DNA of 64,000 bases, from positions 4,091 through 68,090 of the forward strand of contig CAZDCD010000024.1 of assembly GCA_964503885.1 (NCBI GenBank), in the 5' to 3' direction. Positions within the stretch are counted from its first letter, which is position 1. Every line of letters begins with the position of its first letter. The translations under genes were made by a program, and so were the position numbers. The notes beneath the pieces are model-generated. The model was not told the origin of the DNA and did not search any database. It worked only from the letters and a program-made list of their open reading frames with translations. This document shows positions 36,664 to 44,767 of the stretch, in pieces. This DNA comes from CAZDCD01 sp964503885 (GTDB taxonomy: Bacteria > Bacteroidota > Bacteroidia > Bacteroidales > UBA10428).

Positions 36664-37497
36664 TCAGAACGAATAACTCATGGAGAGATGCGGAGCAAAT
36701 CCCAGAATAAAATGATGGGAAAAGGCCATATCGGCTTTTATCCGTTTTTGGGAAAATCCCACTCCGAACGAATAATGGGAAAATTCACCTGAAGAAACAC
36801 CCAGGCGGGCATAGATGCTTTCAATAACCTGGTATTCAGCCCCACCTTTGATCACTAACGGGTATTCCGAATTTTTCTCAGTCTCGGCAACTATCAACAG
36901 CTTTTCACTTGCCTGCCAGCCTAATCCGGCTTCAATGATCACAGGCACCCTTTCGTCCTCCAGGCCTTTATAGGAAGAACCAGTAGGGTTATACACATAC
37001 AATCCGAAAGAAAGGGTTTCAAGCGGACGGTAATATATACCGCCTTCAACCGCCAGTGTTGCTGTGTTACCATAATCGTTTGCCTGGTATACATTCAGCA
37101 GGTCAAGCTGTATACCGGCTGCAAAATTCTCACCGAAAGGTTTGCCGAATCCGAGGCATATTTTACTCTCATTGAATTTTGCCGACCCGTAAAACGTCAG
37201 GTTCACGCCTATTGTGCCTGTACCTGTGGGTATAGCGGCAGCCAGCGATTGCTGCGCGAAATCGTTCATGATAAACTTATTCTCATAATGATAGCCGAAT
37301 GCAAGCACTTTATAAAAACCCAGGCAGGCCTGGTTGTGGTAATTGGCCCAAAGATCGATCAGCACGGTTCCGGCATTCGACATGGCTGCTGCCCTTGCAC
37401 CCGAGGGAAAATTATCCTGAGCCTCTGAACGGCAGAAATTTACCGTAGAAAGCAGGAGAAGCAGGCAATATTTCCATATTATCCGGTATCCGCGCAT
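36664..37497 (-). CDS. PorV/PorQ-like outer-membrane barrel protein
   Basis: A 277-residue exported protein. After a signal peptide (cleaved near RSEAQ) comes the phrase FPSGARAAAMSNAGTVLIDLWANYHNQA in two halves, the family start of PorV/PorQ-like barrels linked to type IX secretion and surface assembly. The rest is strand-rich and ends in HLSMSYSF. As the window contains a type IX-secreted giant protein, a role at the outer membrane in that pathway is possible, but many relatives have none known. Its gene runs opposite to the small membrane protein gene. Confidence 0.7.
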   Translation of the reverse strand: MRGYRIIWKYCLLLLLSTVNFCRSEAQDNFPSGARAAAMSNAGTVLIDLWANYHNQACLGFYKVLAFGYHYENKFIMNDFAQQSLAAAIPTGTGTIGVNLTFYGSAKFNESKICLGFGKPFGENFAAGIQLDLLNVYQANDYGNTATLAVEGGIYYRPLETLSFGLYVYNPTGSSYKGLEDERVPVIIEAGLGWQASEKLLIVAETEKNSEYPLVIKGGAEYQVIESIYARLGVSSGEFSHYSFGVGFSQKRIKADMAFSHHFILGFAPHLSMSYSF

Positions 37498-37553
37498 AGT
37501 GATCTGGAGTGTTAATGCTTAACTTGAGAGAACTGCCGCAAAGTATACCCCTG

Positions 37554-38060
37554 TCAGTTGACTTTAAACGGGTATTTTACATTTTTCAATTCCTGGTTTG
37601 CCTTAATAATTTTACCCTTCAATCCTTCCTTAAATTTCTTCAACCGCTCAGCGATCGTCTCATCACCAATCGCGAGCATCTCGGCTGCCAGGATCCCCGC
37701 ATTTTGTGCCGCATTAATTCCGACTGTGGCAACAGGTATACCCGGAGGCATCTGCACAATGGAAAGAAGCGAATCCAGACCTTCGAGAGAGGCATTCACA
37801 GGAACGCCTATCACCGGCAGGGTGGTCATGGCAGCAATAACACCCGGCAAATGCGCCGCCATACCCGCCGCGGCAATAATCACCTTAATCCCTTTCGATT
37901 CGGCATTTCCTGCAAATTTCTCCACCTCATCCGGTGTCCGGTGAGCTGATAAAGCATTCATTTCAAATGGAATTTCAAGCTCATTCAGAAATCCGGCTGC
38001 TTTTTCCATCACCGGAAGGTCCGAAGTGCTTCCCATGATGATACTAACTTTTGCGGTCAT
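37554..38060 (-). CDS. purE: PurE, N5-carboxyaminoimidazole ribonucleotide mutase
   Basis: A 168-residue class I PurE that moves a carboxyl group from N5 to C4 of the aminoimidazole ribotide in purine synthesis. Conserved motifs: IIMGSTSDLPVM (substrate phosphate), SAHRTPDEV with the catalytic His, AAAGMAAHLPGV and GINAAQNAG. Normal length. It is divergent from hpt, 87 bases away, another purine gene. Confidence 0.96.
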   Translation of the reverse strand: MTAKVSIIMGSTSDLPVMEKAAGFLNELEIPFEMNALSAHRTPDEVEKFAGNAESKGIKVIIAAAGMAAHLPGVIAAMTTLPVIGVPVNASLEGLDSLLSIVQMPPGIPVATVGINAAQNAGILAAEMLAIGDETIAERLKKFKEGLKGKIIKANQELKNVKYPFKVN

Positions 38061-38113
38061 AGGAAAGATTTTTTAGTTTTTATTATTTGGGTTAAAAATA
38101 AGCCAATAATTTG

Positions 38114-38121
38114 TATTTTCG
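38114..38121 (+). promoter_or_regulatory. Possible -7 box before hpt
   Basis: TATTTTCG differs from TAnnTTTG at one position and lies 26 bases before the hpt ATG. The shared spacer with purE is AT-rich. Confidence 0.3.
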
Positions 38122-38147
38122 CAACGAACTTTTAGACCGGCTTACCG

Positions 38148-38687
38148 ATGAACATAATACAGATAATAGACAAACGCTTTGAATTGTTCATACAGGGCAA
38201 GGAAATTGAAGATGCAGTAGATCGGGTAGCATTGAGAATGAATACAGATCTTGCCGAAAAGGATGTTCTCTTCCTCGGTATTCTTAACGGGGCATTTATG
38301 TTTGCCTCCGATCTGCTTAAAAGAATAACCTTCACCTGCAGCATTTCATTCCTGAAGCTTGTGTCGTACAAAGGTACTTCAAGCACCGGATCGGTGAACA
38401 GGCTTATCGGGTTAAACGAGGATATTGCAGGAAAAACTGTAGTAATCCTTGAAGATATCATTGATTCGGGATTAACTATTGAAAACACCATGAAACAGCT
38501 AAAGGGGTACGAACCGGAAGAAATTAAGATCGCTGCCCTGCTGGTAAAACGTGAAAACATCAGTAAAGAAGTGGTGATCGATTATGCAGGTATTGAGATA
38601 CCGAATGATTTTGTGATAGGTTACGGGCTTGATTATAATGGTTACGGAAGAAATTTAAAGGATATTTATAAAGCAATATACTATTAA
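38148..38687 (+). CDS. hpt: Hpt, hypoxanthine phosphoribosyltransferase
   Basis: A 179-residue salvage enzyme that joins hypoxanthine or guanine to PRPP. The PRPP loop VVILEDIIDSGLT is present, as are the substrate loop with KGTSSTGSV and the late VIGYGLDYNGYGR segment. The gene starts the run hpt-adk-obgE-PAP2, an order common in Bacteroidota, with adk only 10 bases behind. Confidence 0.95.
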   Translation: MNIIQIIDKRFELFIQGKEIEDAVDRVALRMNTDLAEKDVLFLGILNGAFMFASDLLKRITFTCSISFLKLVSYKGTSSTGSVNRLIGLNEDIAGKTVVILEDIIDSGLTIENTMKQLKGYEPEEIKIAALLVKRENISKEVVIDYAGIEIPNDFVIGYGLDYNGYGRNLKDIYKAIYY

Positions 38688-38697
38688 AAAGAGGGTT

Positions 38698-39273
38698 ATG
38701 CTGAACATTGTATTATTCGGACCTCCGGGTGCAGGAAAAGGAACACAGGCAGAAAAGATCATTGATAAGTACCGGCTGGTGCATCTGTCGACCGGAGATA
38801 TCCTGAGGAGTGAGCTCGCTGCACAGACAATCCTGGGCCGGGAGACAAAAAAGTATATGGATAAGGGAGAATTAGTGCCTGATTCGGTGGTTATCGGAAT
38901 GATCGGTTCAAAGCTCGATGAGAATCAGGATGCAAAAGGATTCATATTCGACGGCTTTCCGAGAACAACAGCGCAGGCAGAAGCACTGGATAATCTGTTA
39001 CAAAAAAAAGGAACAGCAATATCGATGATGCTATCCCTGGAGGTTGAGAAGGATGAGTTGGTAAGGCGACTGCTCGGTCGCGGACAGGCAAGCGGCAGAT
39101 CGGACGACCAGGATGAATCGATCATCGAAAACCGGATTAAGGTTTACAACAGTGAAACTGCTCCTGTAATAGAGTTTTATGAGAAACAGGGCAAATACCG
39201 CCCGGTGAAGGGTATGGGAACTATCGACGATATATTTGAACGGCTGGGTAAGGCAATTGATTCGGTTAACTGA
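38698..39273 (+). CDS. adk: Adk, adenylate kinase
   Basis: A 191-residue short-type adenylate kinase that balances AMP, ADP and ATP. P-loop GPPGAGKGTQ (residues 7-16), AMP-binding LSTGDILR, GFPRTTAQA, and the DDQDESI segment with its Arg-rich surroundings (RLLGRGQASGRSDD) are all intact. The lid is the short form without a zinc site. It lies in the hpt-adk-obgE run. Confidence 0.96.
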   Translation: MLNIVLFGPPGAGKGTQAEKIIDKYRLVHLSTGDILRSELAAQTILGRETKKYMDKGELVPDSVVIGMIGSKLDENQDAKGFIFDGFPRTTAQAEALDNLLQKKGTAISMMLSLEVEKDELVRRLLGRGQASGRSDDQDESIIENRIKVYNSETAPVIEFYEKQGKYRPVKGMGTIDDIFERLGKAIDSVN

Positions 39274-39347
39274 ACACATTCTTTTTCATTCAGACCATAT
39301 ATCACGGGATTATTTAACTCCGTTTTTACCGCCAATCAACAGGCTTA

Positions 39348-40340
39348 ATGACAGAGTCAAACTTTATCGACTATATCAGGATCTTCTGCCGGTCAGGTAA
39401 AGGAGGCGCCGGAAGTGTACATCTTCGCAGGGAAAAATATATCCCGAAAGGAGGGCCTGACGGTGGTGACGGTGGCCGCGGAGGACACGTTATTCTCAGG
39501 GGCAACAGAAACCTTTGGACCCTTTTGCATCTGAGGTATACCAAACATATTTTTGCAGAAAACGGAAAAGGCGGCTCAGGCGGACTCAAAACCGGAGCAG
39601 AAGGCAAAGATGTGATTGTGGAAGTACCCCTTGGTACCATAGCCAGACCAGATGATACAAGCGAAATGCTGTTTGAAATAACGCATCATGAGGAAGAACA
39701 TGTTCTCGCCAGGGGCGGAAGAGGAGGACTGGGAAACAACCATTTCAAAACGGCTACCAATCAGACTCCCCGTTATGCCCAACCTGGAGAACCAGCCATT
39801 GAAGGATGGTATGTTCTTGAACTGAAACTGCTGGCTGATGTTGGCTTGGTCGGTTTTCCCAATGCAGGTAAATCGACGCTGCTATCGGTAGTATCAGCAG
39901 CGAAACCCAAAATTGCCGATTATCCCTTTACCACATTGACACCCAATCTGGGTATTGTATCCTACCGTGAAAACCGGTCGTTCGTGATGGCAGACATACC
40001 GGGTATAATTGAAGGAGCAAGCGAAGGAAAGGGACTGGGATTGAGGTTTCTCAGGCATATAGAACGCAACTCACTGCTGCTGTTTTTAATTCCTGCCGAC
40101 AGCGAAAATATCAGCGAGGAATATAGGATTTTGTTGGAGGAAATACGGCGTTATAATCCTGAACTCCTCGATAAAAAAAGACTTCTGGCCATAACCAAAG
40201 CGGATATGCTCGATGAAGAATTGACCGGAGAAATGCAAAAAGGACTGCCTGAGATCGGTTCGGTTTTTATTTCGTCAATACAGAATTACCATATCGACCA
40301 GTTGAAAGATATGATATGGAATGCGCTTAACGCTTCATAA
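39348..40340 (+). CDS. obgE: ObgE/CgtA ribosome-assembly GTPase
   Basis: A 330-residue GTPase that binds the 50S subunit and takes part in ribosome assembly and stress signalling. The glycine-rich Obg fold fills residues 1-160 (GKGGAGSVHLRREKYIPKGG). The G domain follows with GFPNAGKSTLL, the DIPGIIEGAS switch and TKADML. There is no extra C-terminal domain, as usual in this phylum. Confidence 0.96.
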   Translation: MTESNFIDYIRIFCRSGKGGAGSVHLRREKYIPKGGPDGGDGGRGGHVILRGNRNLWTLLHLRYTKHIFAENGKGGSGGLKTGAEGKDVIVEVPLGTIARPDDTSEMLFEITHHEEEHVLARGGRGGLGNNHFKTATNQTPRYAQPGEPAIEGWYVLELKLLADVGLVGFPNAGKSTLLSVVSAAKPKIADYPFTTLTPNLGIVSYRENRSFVMADIPGIIEGASEGKGLGLRFLRHIERNSLLLFLIPADSENISEEYRILLEEIRRYNPELLDKKRLLAITKADMLDEELTGEMQKGLPEIGSVFISSIQNYHIDQLKDMIWNALNAS

Positions 40341-40352
40341 TCCTGCGATGAG

Positions 40353-40946
40353 ATGTTGGATTTTCTGAACAACACCGATACCCGACTCTTTCTTTTCCTG
40401 AACGGATTTCATTCCCCGTTCTGGGATGGTGTAATGCTTGCTGTCAGCGGCAAAGCCGAGTGGATACCCCTTTATGTGCTCATCCTGGCCTGGCTGGTAT
40501 ACAGGTTGCGGCTCAGATCGGTTCCCATTATTGTTGCTGTCGTCCTGCTGATTGTATTGAGTGATCAGCTTTCGGTGATCTTGTTTAAAAATACCGTACA
40601 CCGGCTCAGGCCATGCCATAATCCTGCAATTCAGGACTTTGTGCACCTGGTCAGAAATCACTGCGGGGGTAAATACGGATTTATTTCGAACCATGCAGCG
40701 AACACATTCGCACTGGCTGCTTTTACCTCATTTGTTTTCAGGAATAGACTCTACAGCTTATTTATTTTTATCTGGGCCTTACTGGTATCCTACAGCAGGA
40801 TATACCTGGGAGTGCACTACCCGGGTGATCTGCTGGCAGGTGCAGTTTTCGGGGTCATCCTGGCTTACGGGATACGGATCCTGTACATGAAAATTGCCAG
40901 GCGGAAAGGAATGAGCCTGTTCGCAGATCTGACATCCAAGGATTAA
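40353..40946 (+). CDS. PAP2-family membrane phosphatase
   Basis: A 197-residue protein with about six membrane segments and the three phosphatase motifs: KNTVHRLRP, ISNHAANTF (where PSGH is usual, the catalytic-acid His kept) and SRIYLGVHYPGD. It probably dephosphorylates undecaprenyl pyrophosphate or another lipid phosphate at the outer face of the inner membrane; the substrate is not shown. It begins 12 bases after obgE and its stop is 5 bases from the convergent pepT stop. Confidence 0.88.
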   Translation: MLDFLNNTDTRLFLFLNGFHSPFWDGVMLAVSGKAEWIPLYVLILAWLVYRLRLRSVPIIVAVVLLIVLSDQLSVILFKNTVHRLRPCHNPAIQDFVHLVRNHCGGKYGFISNHAANTFALAAFTSFVFRNRLYSLFIFIWALLVSYSRIYLGVHYPGDLLAGAVFGVILAYGIRILYMKIARRKGMSLFADLTSKD

Positions 40947-40951
40947 CCCTG

Positions 40952-42175
40952 TTATCTTGCATTGATCTCCGCGATCTTCACGATCGTCAGTACTGCTTTC
41001 TCCATCGACTGGATGGGAATAAATTCAAATTTGCTGTGGAAATTATGTCCTCCTGAAAAAATATTGGGACACGGCAACCCCATGAACGACAGTCTGGCTC
41101 CATCGGTCCCCCCTCTGATAGGAATTACTTTTGGTTTTATACCAAGCTCTTTCATTGCATTCATAGCCAGTTCCACTACATGAAAATTGGGTTCTATCTT
41201 TTCACGCATATTGTAATACTGGTCAACCATGGTAAGCTTAACCGTCCTGGGCCCGAATTTGATGTTCAGGTGGTCCACTATTTTAATCATAAGGTCTTTT
41301 TTCCGGTTGAACTTTTCTTTATCGTGGTCGCGGATAATATAATTGATCGTGGACTCTTCCACATTTCCCTGGATATCGGTGAGGTGATAAAATCCTTCAT
41401 ATCCTTCGGTATGCTCCGGAGTCTGATGCCCGGGCAGCATACTGTTAAGCTCCATGGCTATGAGCATTGAATTTTTCATTTTGTTTTTCGCCGTTCCGGG
41501 ATGGACATTGGAGCCCTGGATATGAATCCTGGCCCGTGCCGCATTGAAATTCTCATATTCTATTTCTCCGATGCCCCCGCCATCAACGGTATAGGCAAAA
41601 TCGGCGCCGAATTTTTCTATATCGAATTTATCTGCACCTCTGCCGATCTCTTCATCGGGGGTAAATGCCACATGCAATTTCCCGTGTTTTATTTCGGGAT
41701 GGTGGACAAGGTATTCCATTGCCGTGACAATCTCGGCGACTCCTGCCTTATTATCGGCACCAAGCAGGGTCTGTCCATCGGTGGTTATGAGCGATTGCCC
41801 GATATAATTATTCAGTGATGTGAATTCAACCGGCGATAACATGATATTTTTCTTCTGGTTAAGGACGATATTCTTCCCGTAATAGGTATCAATGATCTGC
41901 GGATTGACATTCTCCCCGGTAAAATCCGGCGATGTGTCGAGGTGGGCGACAAATCCGATGGGCGATACTTTCTTTTTAGTGTTGGAAGGAAGAGTAGCCA
42001 TCACATACCCGTTTGTATCAACCTGGGCTTCTTTAAGTCCTATTTCTTTAAGCTCCTTCACGATATTTTTTGCCAGTCCGGTCTGACCCGCAGTGGAAGG
42101 CATATCTTTGGAATTCTCGTTAGACTGTGTGTTAATCTTTACATACGACAGAAAACGTTCAACCAGCTTTTCCAT
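40952..42175 (-). CDS. pepT: PepT, tripeptide aminopeptidase (peptidase T)
   Basis: A 407-residue M20 metallopeptidase that removes the N-terminal residue of tripeptides in the cytoplasm. Metal ligands are in FVAHLDTSPDF, LLGADNKAGVAEI and the catalytic TPDEEIGRG. GGTDGARLS and FSGGHNFHSKFEF complete the family set. Normal length. It stands alone between convergent and divergent neighbours. Confidence 0.95.
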   Translation of the reverse strand: MEKLVERFLSYVKINTQSNENSKDMPSTAGQTGLAKNIVKELKEIGLKEAQVDTNGYVMATLPSNTKKKVSPIGFVAHLDTSPDFTGENVNPQIIDTYYGKNIVLNQKKNIMLSPVEFTSLNNYIGQSLITTDGQTLLGADNKAGVAEIVTAMEYLVHHPEIKHGKLHVAFTPDEEIGRGADKFDIEKFGADFAYTVDGGGIGEIEYENFNAARARIHIQGSNVHPGTAKNKMKNSMLIAMELNSMLPGHQTPEHTEGYEGFYHLTDIQGNVEESTINYIIRDHDKEKFNRKKDLMIKIVDHLNIKFGPRTVKLTMVDQYYNMREKIEPNFHVVELAMNAMKELGIKPKVIPIRGGTDGARLSFMGLPCPNIFSGGHNFHSKFEFIPIQSMEKAVLTIVKIAEINAR

Positions 42176-42340
42176 AAAATGAATGATAAATAATGAATGA
42201 GTTAAAATAGTAATTTTTTTGTTAAGATCTGTTCACCATATTTTCAACATCTGAAGTTTATTTTTCTCAGCACCGCAATTTATTACAGGAAACCGGGGCA
42301 AATTACTAAATTTAACAACTTATTGATATGCGGCTGTCCC

Positions 42341-43324
42341 GTGAAATGCATCCTTGGTAAAAATACCGATCCCTATTTTAATCTTGCTGCGGAAGAATAC
42401 CTTTTAAAAAATTTCCGGGACGAATTCTTTATGGTATGGCAGAGCAAACCGGCGATAATTTTAGGAAAACATCAGAATGCCCATGCCGAAATAAATCATG
42501 GATTTGTTAATAAAAACAATATACGCATTGCACGGCGTCTTACGGGTGGCGGTACCGTATACCATGATGAAGGTAACCTCAATTTTGTATTTATACGGAA
42601 CGGCGAACCCGGCAAACTGGCCGATTTTAAAAAATTCGTCGCACCTGTGATCGGATGCCTTGGAAAATCGGGTATTCAGGCCACCCTGGGAAATAAAAAT
42701 GAACTATTGGTGAAGAATAAAAAAATCTCCGGTAATGCTGAGCATATTTACAAAGACCGGGTACTTCACCATGGTACACTGCTTTACCATTCAAATCTTG
42801 ATATGTTGAAAAACGCCCTTACGCCGTCACAGGGGAAATATTCCGATAAGGCAATACAGTCGAACAGGGCAACAGTAACCAATATTTCAGATTATCTCAG
42901 AACTGATATGCCTGTTGATAAATTTATTGAGTGGTTTTTCGACTGTATAGCCAGGCAGTTCCAGGATGCTTCCGGTTACGATCTCACCGGTAGCGACATC
43001 AGGAAAATCACTGATCTCAGGAATGAAAAATACGCTGCCTGGGAATGGATTTACGGGTACTCACCCCGGTACGTATTTACAAATTCAAAGACAATATCAA
43101 ACAGGTTACTTGAAATTGAGCTTGAGGTCGGCCACGGGATCATTGAAAAGGCCGGGATCGGTGGCACACTTTTTACGAAAGATGAAAACCGACTGTTTTC
43201 GGCTTCCCTTGCCGGAATCAGGCATGAAGAGTCCGAAATTGCAGGATGCCTGTTTAAAATCAAGCCGGATACTGAATCTACGGCAGTGAGATACAGGAAC
43301 GATATAGTATCCTGCTTTTTCTGA
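42341..43324 (+). CDS. lplA: Lipoate-protein ligase LplA
   Basis: A 327-residue ligase that attaches lipoate to 2-oxo-acid dehydrogenase and glycine-cleavage proteins. The first residues match relatives only from GTG at 42341 (read MKCILGKNTDPYFNLAAEEY), so that start is used in place of TTG at 42323. The active-site loop RRLTGGGTVYHDEGNLNF and the lysine in KISGNAEH are present, and the accessory C-terminal domain is intact. Single gene; a hairpin covers its stop codon. Confidence 0.93.
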   Translation: MKCILGKNTDPYFNLAAEEYLLKNFRDEFFMVWQSKPAIILGKHQNAHAEINHGFVNKNNIRIARRLTGGGTVYHDEGNLNFVFIRNGEPGKLADFKKFVAPVIGCLGKSGIQATLGNKNELLVKNKKISGNAEHIYKDRVLHHGTLLYHSNLDMLKNALTPSQGKYSDKAIQSNRATVTNISDYLRTDMPVDKFIEWFFDCIARQFQDASGYDLTGSDIRKITDLRNEKYAAWEWIYGYSPRYVFTNSKTISNRLLEIELEVGHGIIEKAGIGGTLFTKDENRLFSASLAGIRHEESEIAGCLFKIKPDTESTAVRYRNDIVSCFF

Positions 43325-43354
43325 TCGTCTTTCTGGTGTTTTCAGAAAAACGAT
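43324..43354. terminator. Hairpin terminator between convergent genes
   Basis: ATCGTCTTTCTG and CAGAAAAACGAT pair over 12 positions with one mismatch and a 7-base T-rich loop. It lies directly behind lplA and before the end of the convergent hypothetical gene. Confidence 0.5.
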
Positions 43355-43376
43355 ATGAACGATTGGCGATCCCTGA

Positions 43377-43946
43377 CTAAGGATTCTGCACGGTATCGGG
43401 ATTCTCTTCCGGCGGATCATATCCGTATGCGATACCTTTAATCAGATAGCCCTGATTTTCGCCATAGCCTCCTCTGAGTTCCTTATATGTAACAAGGATA
43501 ACGCTTCCTCTCAGGTTCGCCGCTTTTTTCTGGAGTTTTATGATCGCCCCTTTCTTTGCAGCCTTAGAGCTTCTGGTATTTGGGGGGGAAGTAGCTTCAA
43601 TTTCACCCAGCATATACAGATTCACCACATCTTTTTTGTTTTCAGTCAGCCAGACGGCTTCCCAGGCATTTTCGGGGATATCAATATAAGCCGGAGGGTT
43701 CAGGACTTCATTCTTGCCGTTCTTATAGATGATCTTGTAAACATCTTTCCGTTCGATAGTATATACCTCGCTGTTGCCCGGGTAAACAAAGCTCACGTAT
43801 GAGGGTGTAACAGTGGTGACGTTTACGGGCATCACGAGTTTGTTGATCTTAATTATTGTATCTGTTGGTTCTTTTACGTGCCTGGTTTGAGCGAACAAAC
43901 CCATACAAATAATTGAGACCGCAATACCTACAATAATTCTTTTCAT
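43377..43946 (-). CDS. Secreted protein of unknown function
   Basis: A 189-residue exported protein with a short signal peptide (MKRIIVGIAVSIICMGLFAQ). No domain is recognised. The segment SEVYTIERKDVYKIIYKNGKNE in two parts resembles short Bacteroidota secreted proteins that follow the pattern 'I..kdV.kI.ykNG', found near membrane proteins. An ATG at 43946 is preferred to the GTG just before it. A periplasmic or surface place is likely. Confidence 0.6.
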   Translation of the reverse strand: MKRIIVGIAVSIICMGLFAQTRHVKEPTDTIIKINKLVMPVNVTTVTPSYVSFVYPGNSEVYTIERKDVYKIIYKNGKNEVLNPPAYIDIPENAWEAVWLTENKKDVVNLYMLGEIEATSPPNTRSSKAAKKGAIIKLQKKAANLRGSVILVTYKELRGGYGENQGYLIKGIAYGYDPPEENPDTVQNP

Positions 43947-44043
43947 CACGCCAGTATTTTTAATTTATCGTCAAATTCAGTATCATATACGATAGGATCA
44001 CTCTTAGGTTTACCAAATTCGCTATTTTTTAAGTGCAGATTTT

Positions 44044-44385
44044 TTAACTTTCGTTTCCTGTTGATAAAAAGTACAACGATAAAGATGCGGGCAAAAGGTA
44101 TGCCAAAATTGCGTTGTTGAGAAAGCCCGGAAAATAAACGATCAGGCTGTAAACCGAGAGGATAAAAATAATCAGTGAAGAAATCACGGTAAGCGACGAT
44201 CTTGATAAAAATCCGCCGATGAACAACAGGGACGCAAAAACAATATAGACTGCAGCTAAATAGAAATTTACCGCATGTAGATTGAAATTTTTAAATTCGG
44301 TAAAATAGTAAAAAAACAGCATTGCTGTTAGGCTGATCCTGAGAAGCCATCTTGCAATCGGAACATAGGTTTTAAAGGGTTTCAT
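44044..44385 (-). CDS. Small multi-pass membrane protein
   Basis: A 113-residue protein with about four membrane segments (WLLRISLTAMLFFYYF, NFYLAAVYIVFASLLFIGGF, LTVISSLIIFILSVYSLIVY, AILAYLLPASLSLYFLS). No family is recognised; it has DoxX/DUF-like size and layout. The ATG at 44385 is used instead of a TTG 45 bases upstream. Confidence 0.55.
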   Translation of the reverse strand: MKPFKTYVPIARWLLRISLTAMLFFYYFTEFKNFNLHAVNFYLAAVYIVFASLLFIGGFLSRSSLTVISSLIIFILSVYSLIVYFPGFLNNAILAYLLPASLSLYFLSTGNES

Positions 44386-44767
44386 ACAAATTCGGATTAG
44401 TGGTTTATAATTTTTTGCTTCATTATCCAATCAATCTGAATAAAAAGCCTTTCTGATTTTAGTGAATCGAAGCGATTCCTGGTCTTTCTGGCAAATAGCT
44501 CATTAAATGGTTTCCACAAAGCCACAAACCAGCCTGTAAGGCCGAAAGGATCACAAAGAATACACTAAAAATCACAAAAAAGATTAAATGAAATTCAAAA
44601 CAACTTCTAAGGTATGAAAAAATACACGTTGCTAAGTAAGCAGGCCCGGTAATTTTGTCAACAATTCAGTTCACAAACAGCCTGTTTTATGTAAAACCCA
44701 ACATCTAATGAATAAGAAGTTTACCTAGGGAGAAACTCCGTAACAGGCAAGCAGTATTGGATGCATG
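44386..44767. other. 382-base spacer without a gene
   Basis: AT-rich sequence with no credible frame. It contains one perfect small hairpin (GAATCG-AAG-CGATTC, 44464-44478) and no consensus promoter or RNA family that I recognise. Confidence 0.4.

Noticed and set aside
44464..44478. Small hairpin in the 382-base spacer as a terminator
   Set aside because: Six base pairs with no T run and not close to a gene end.
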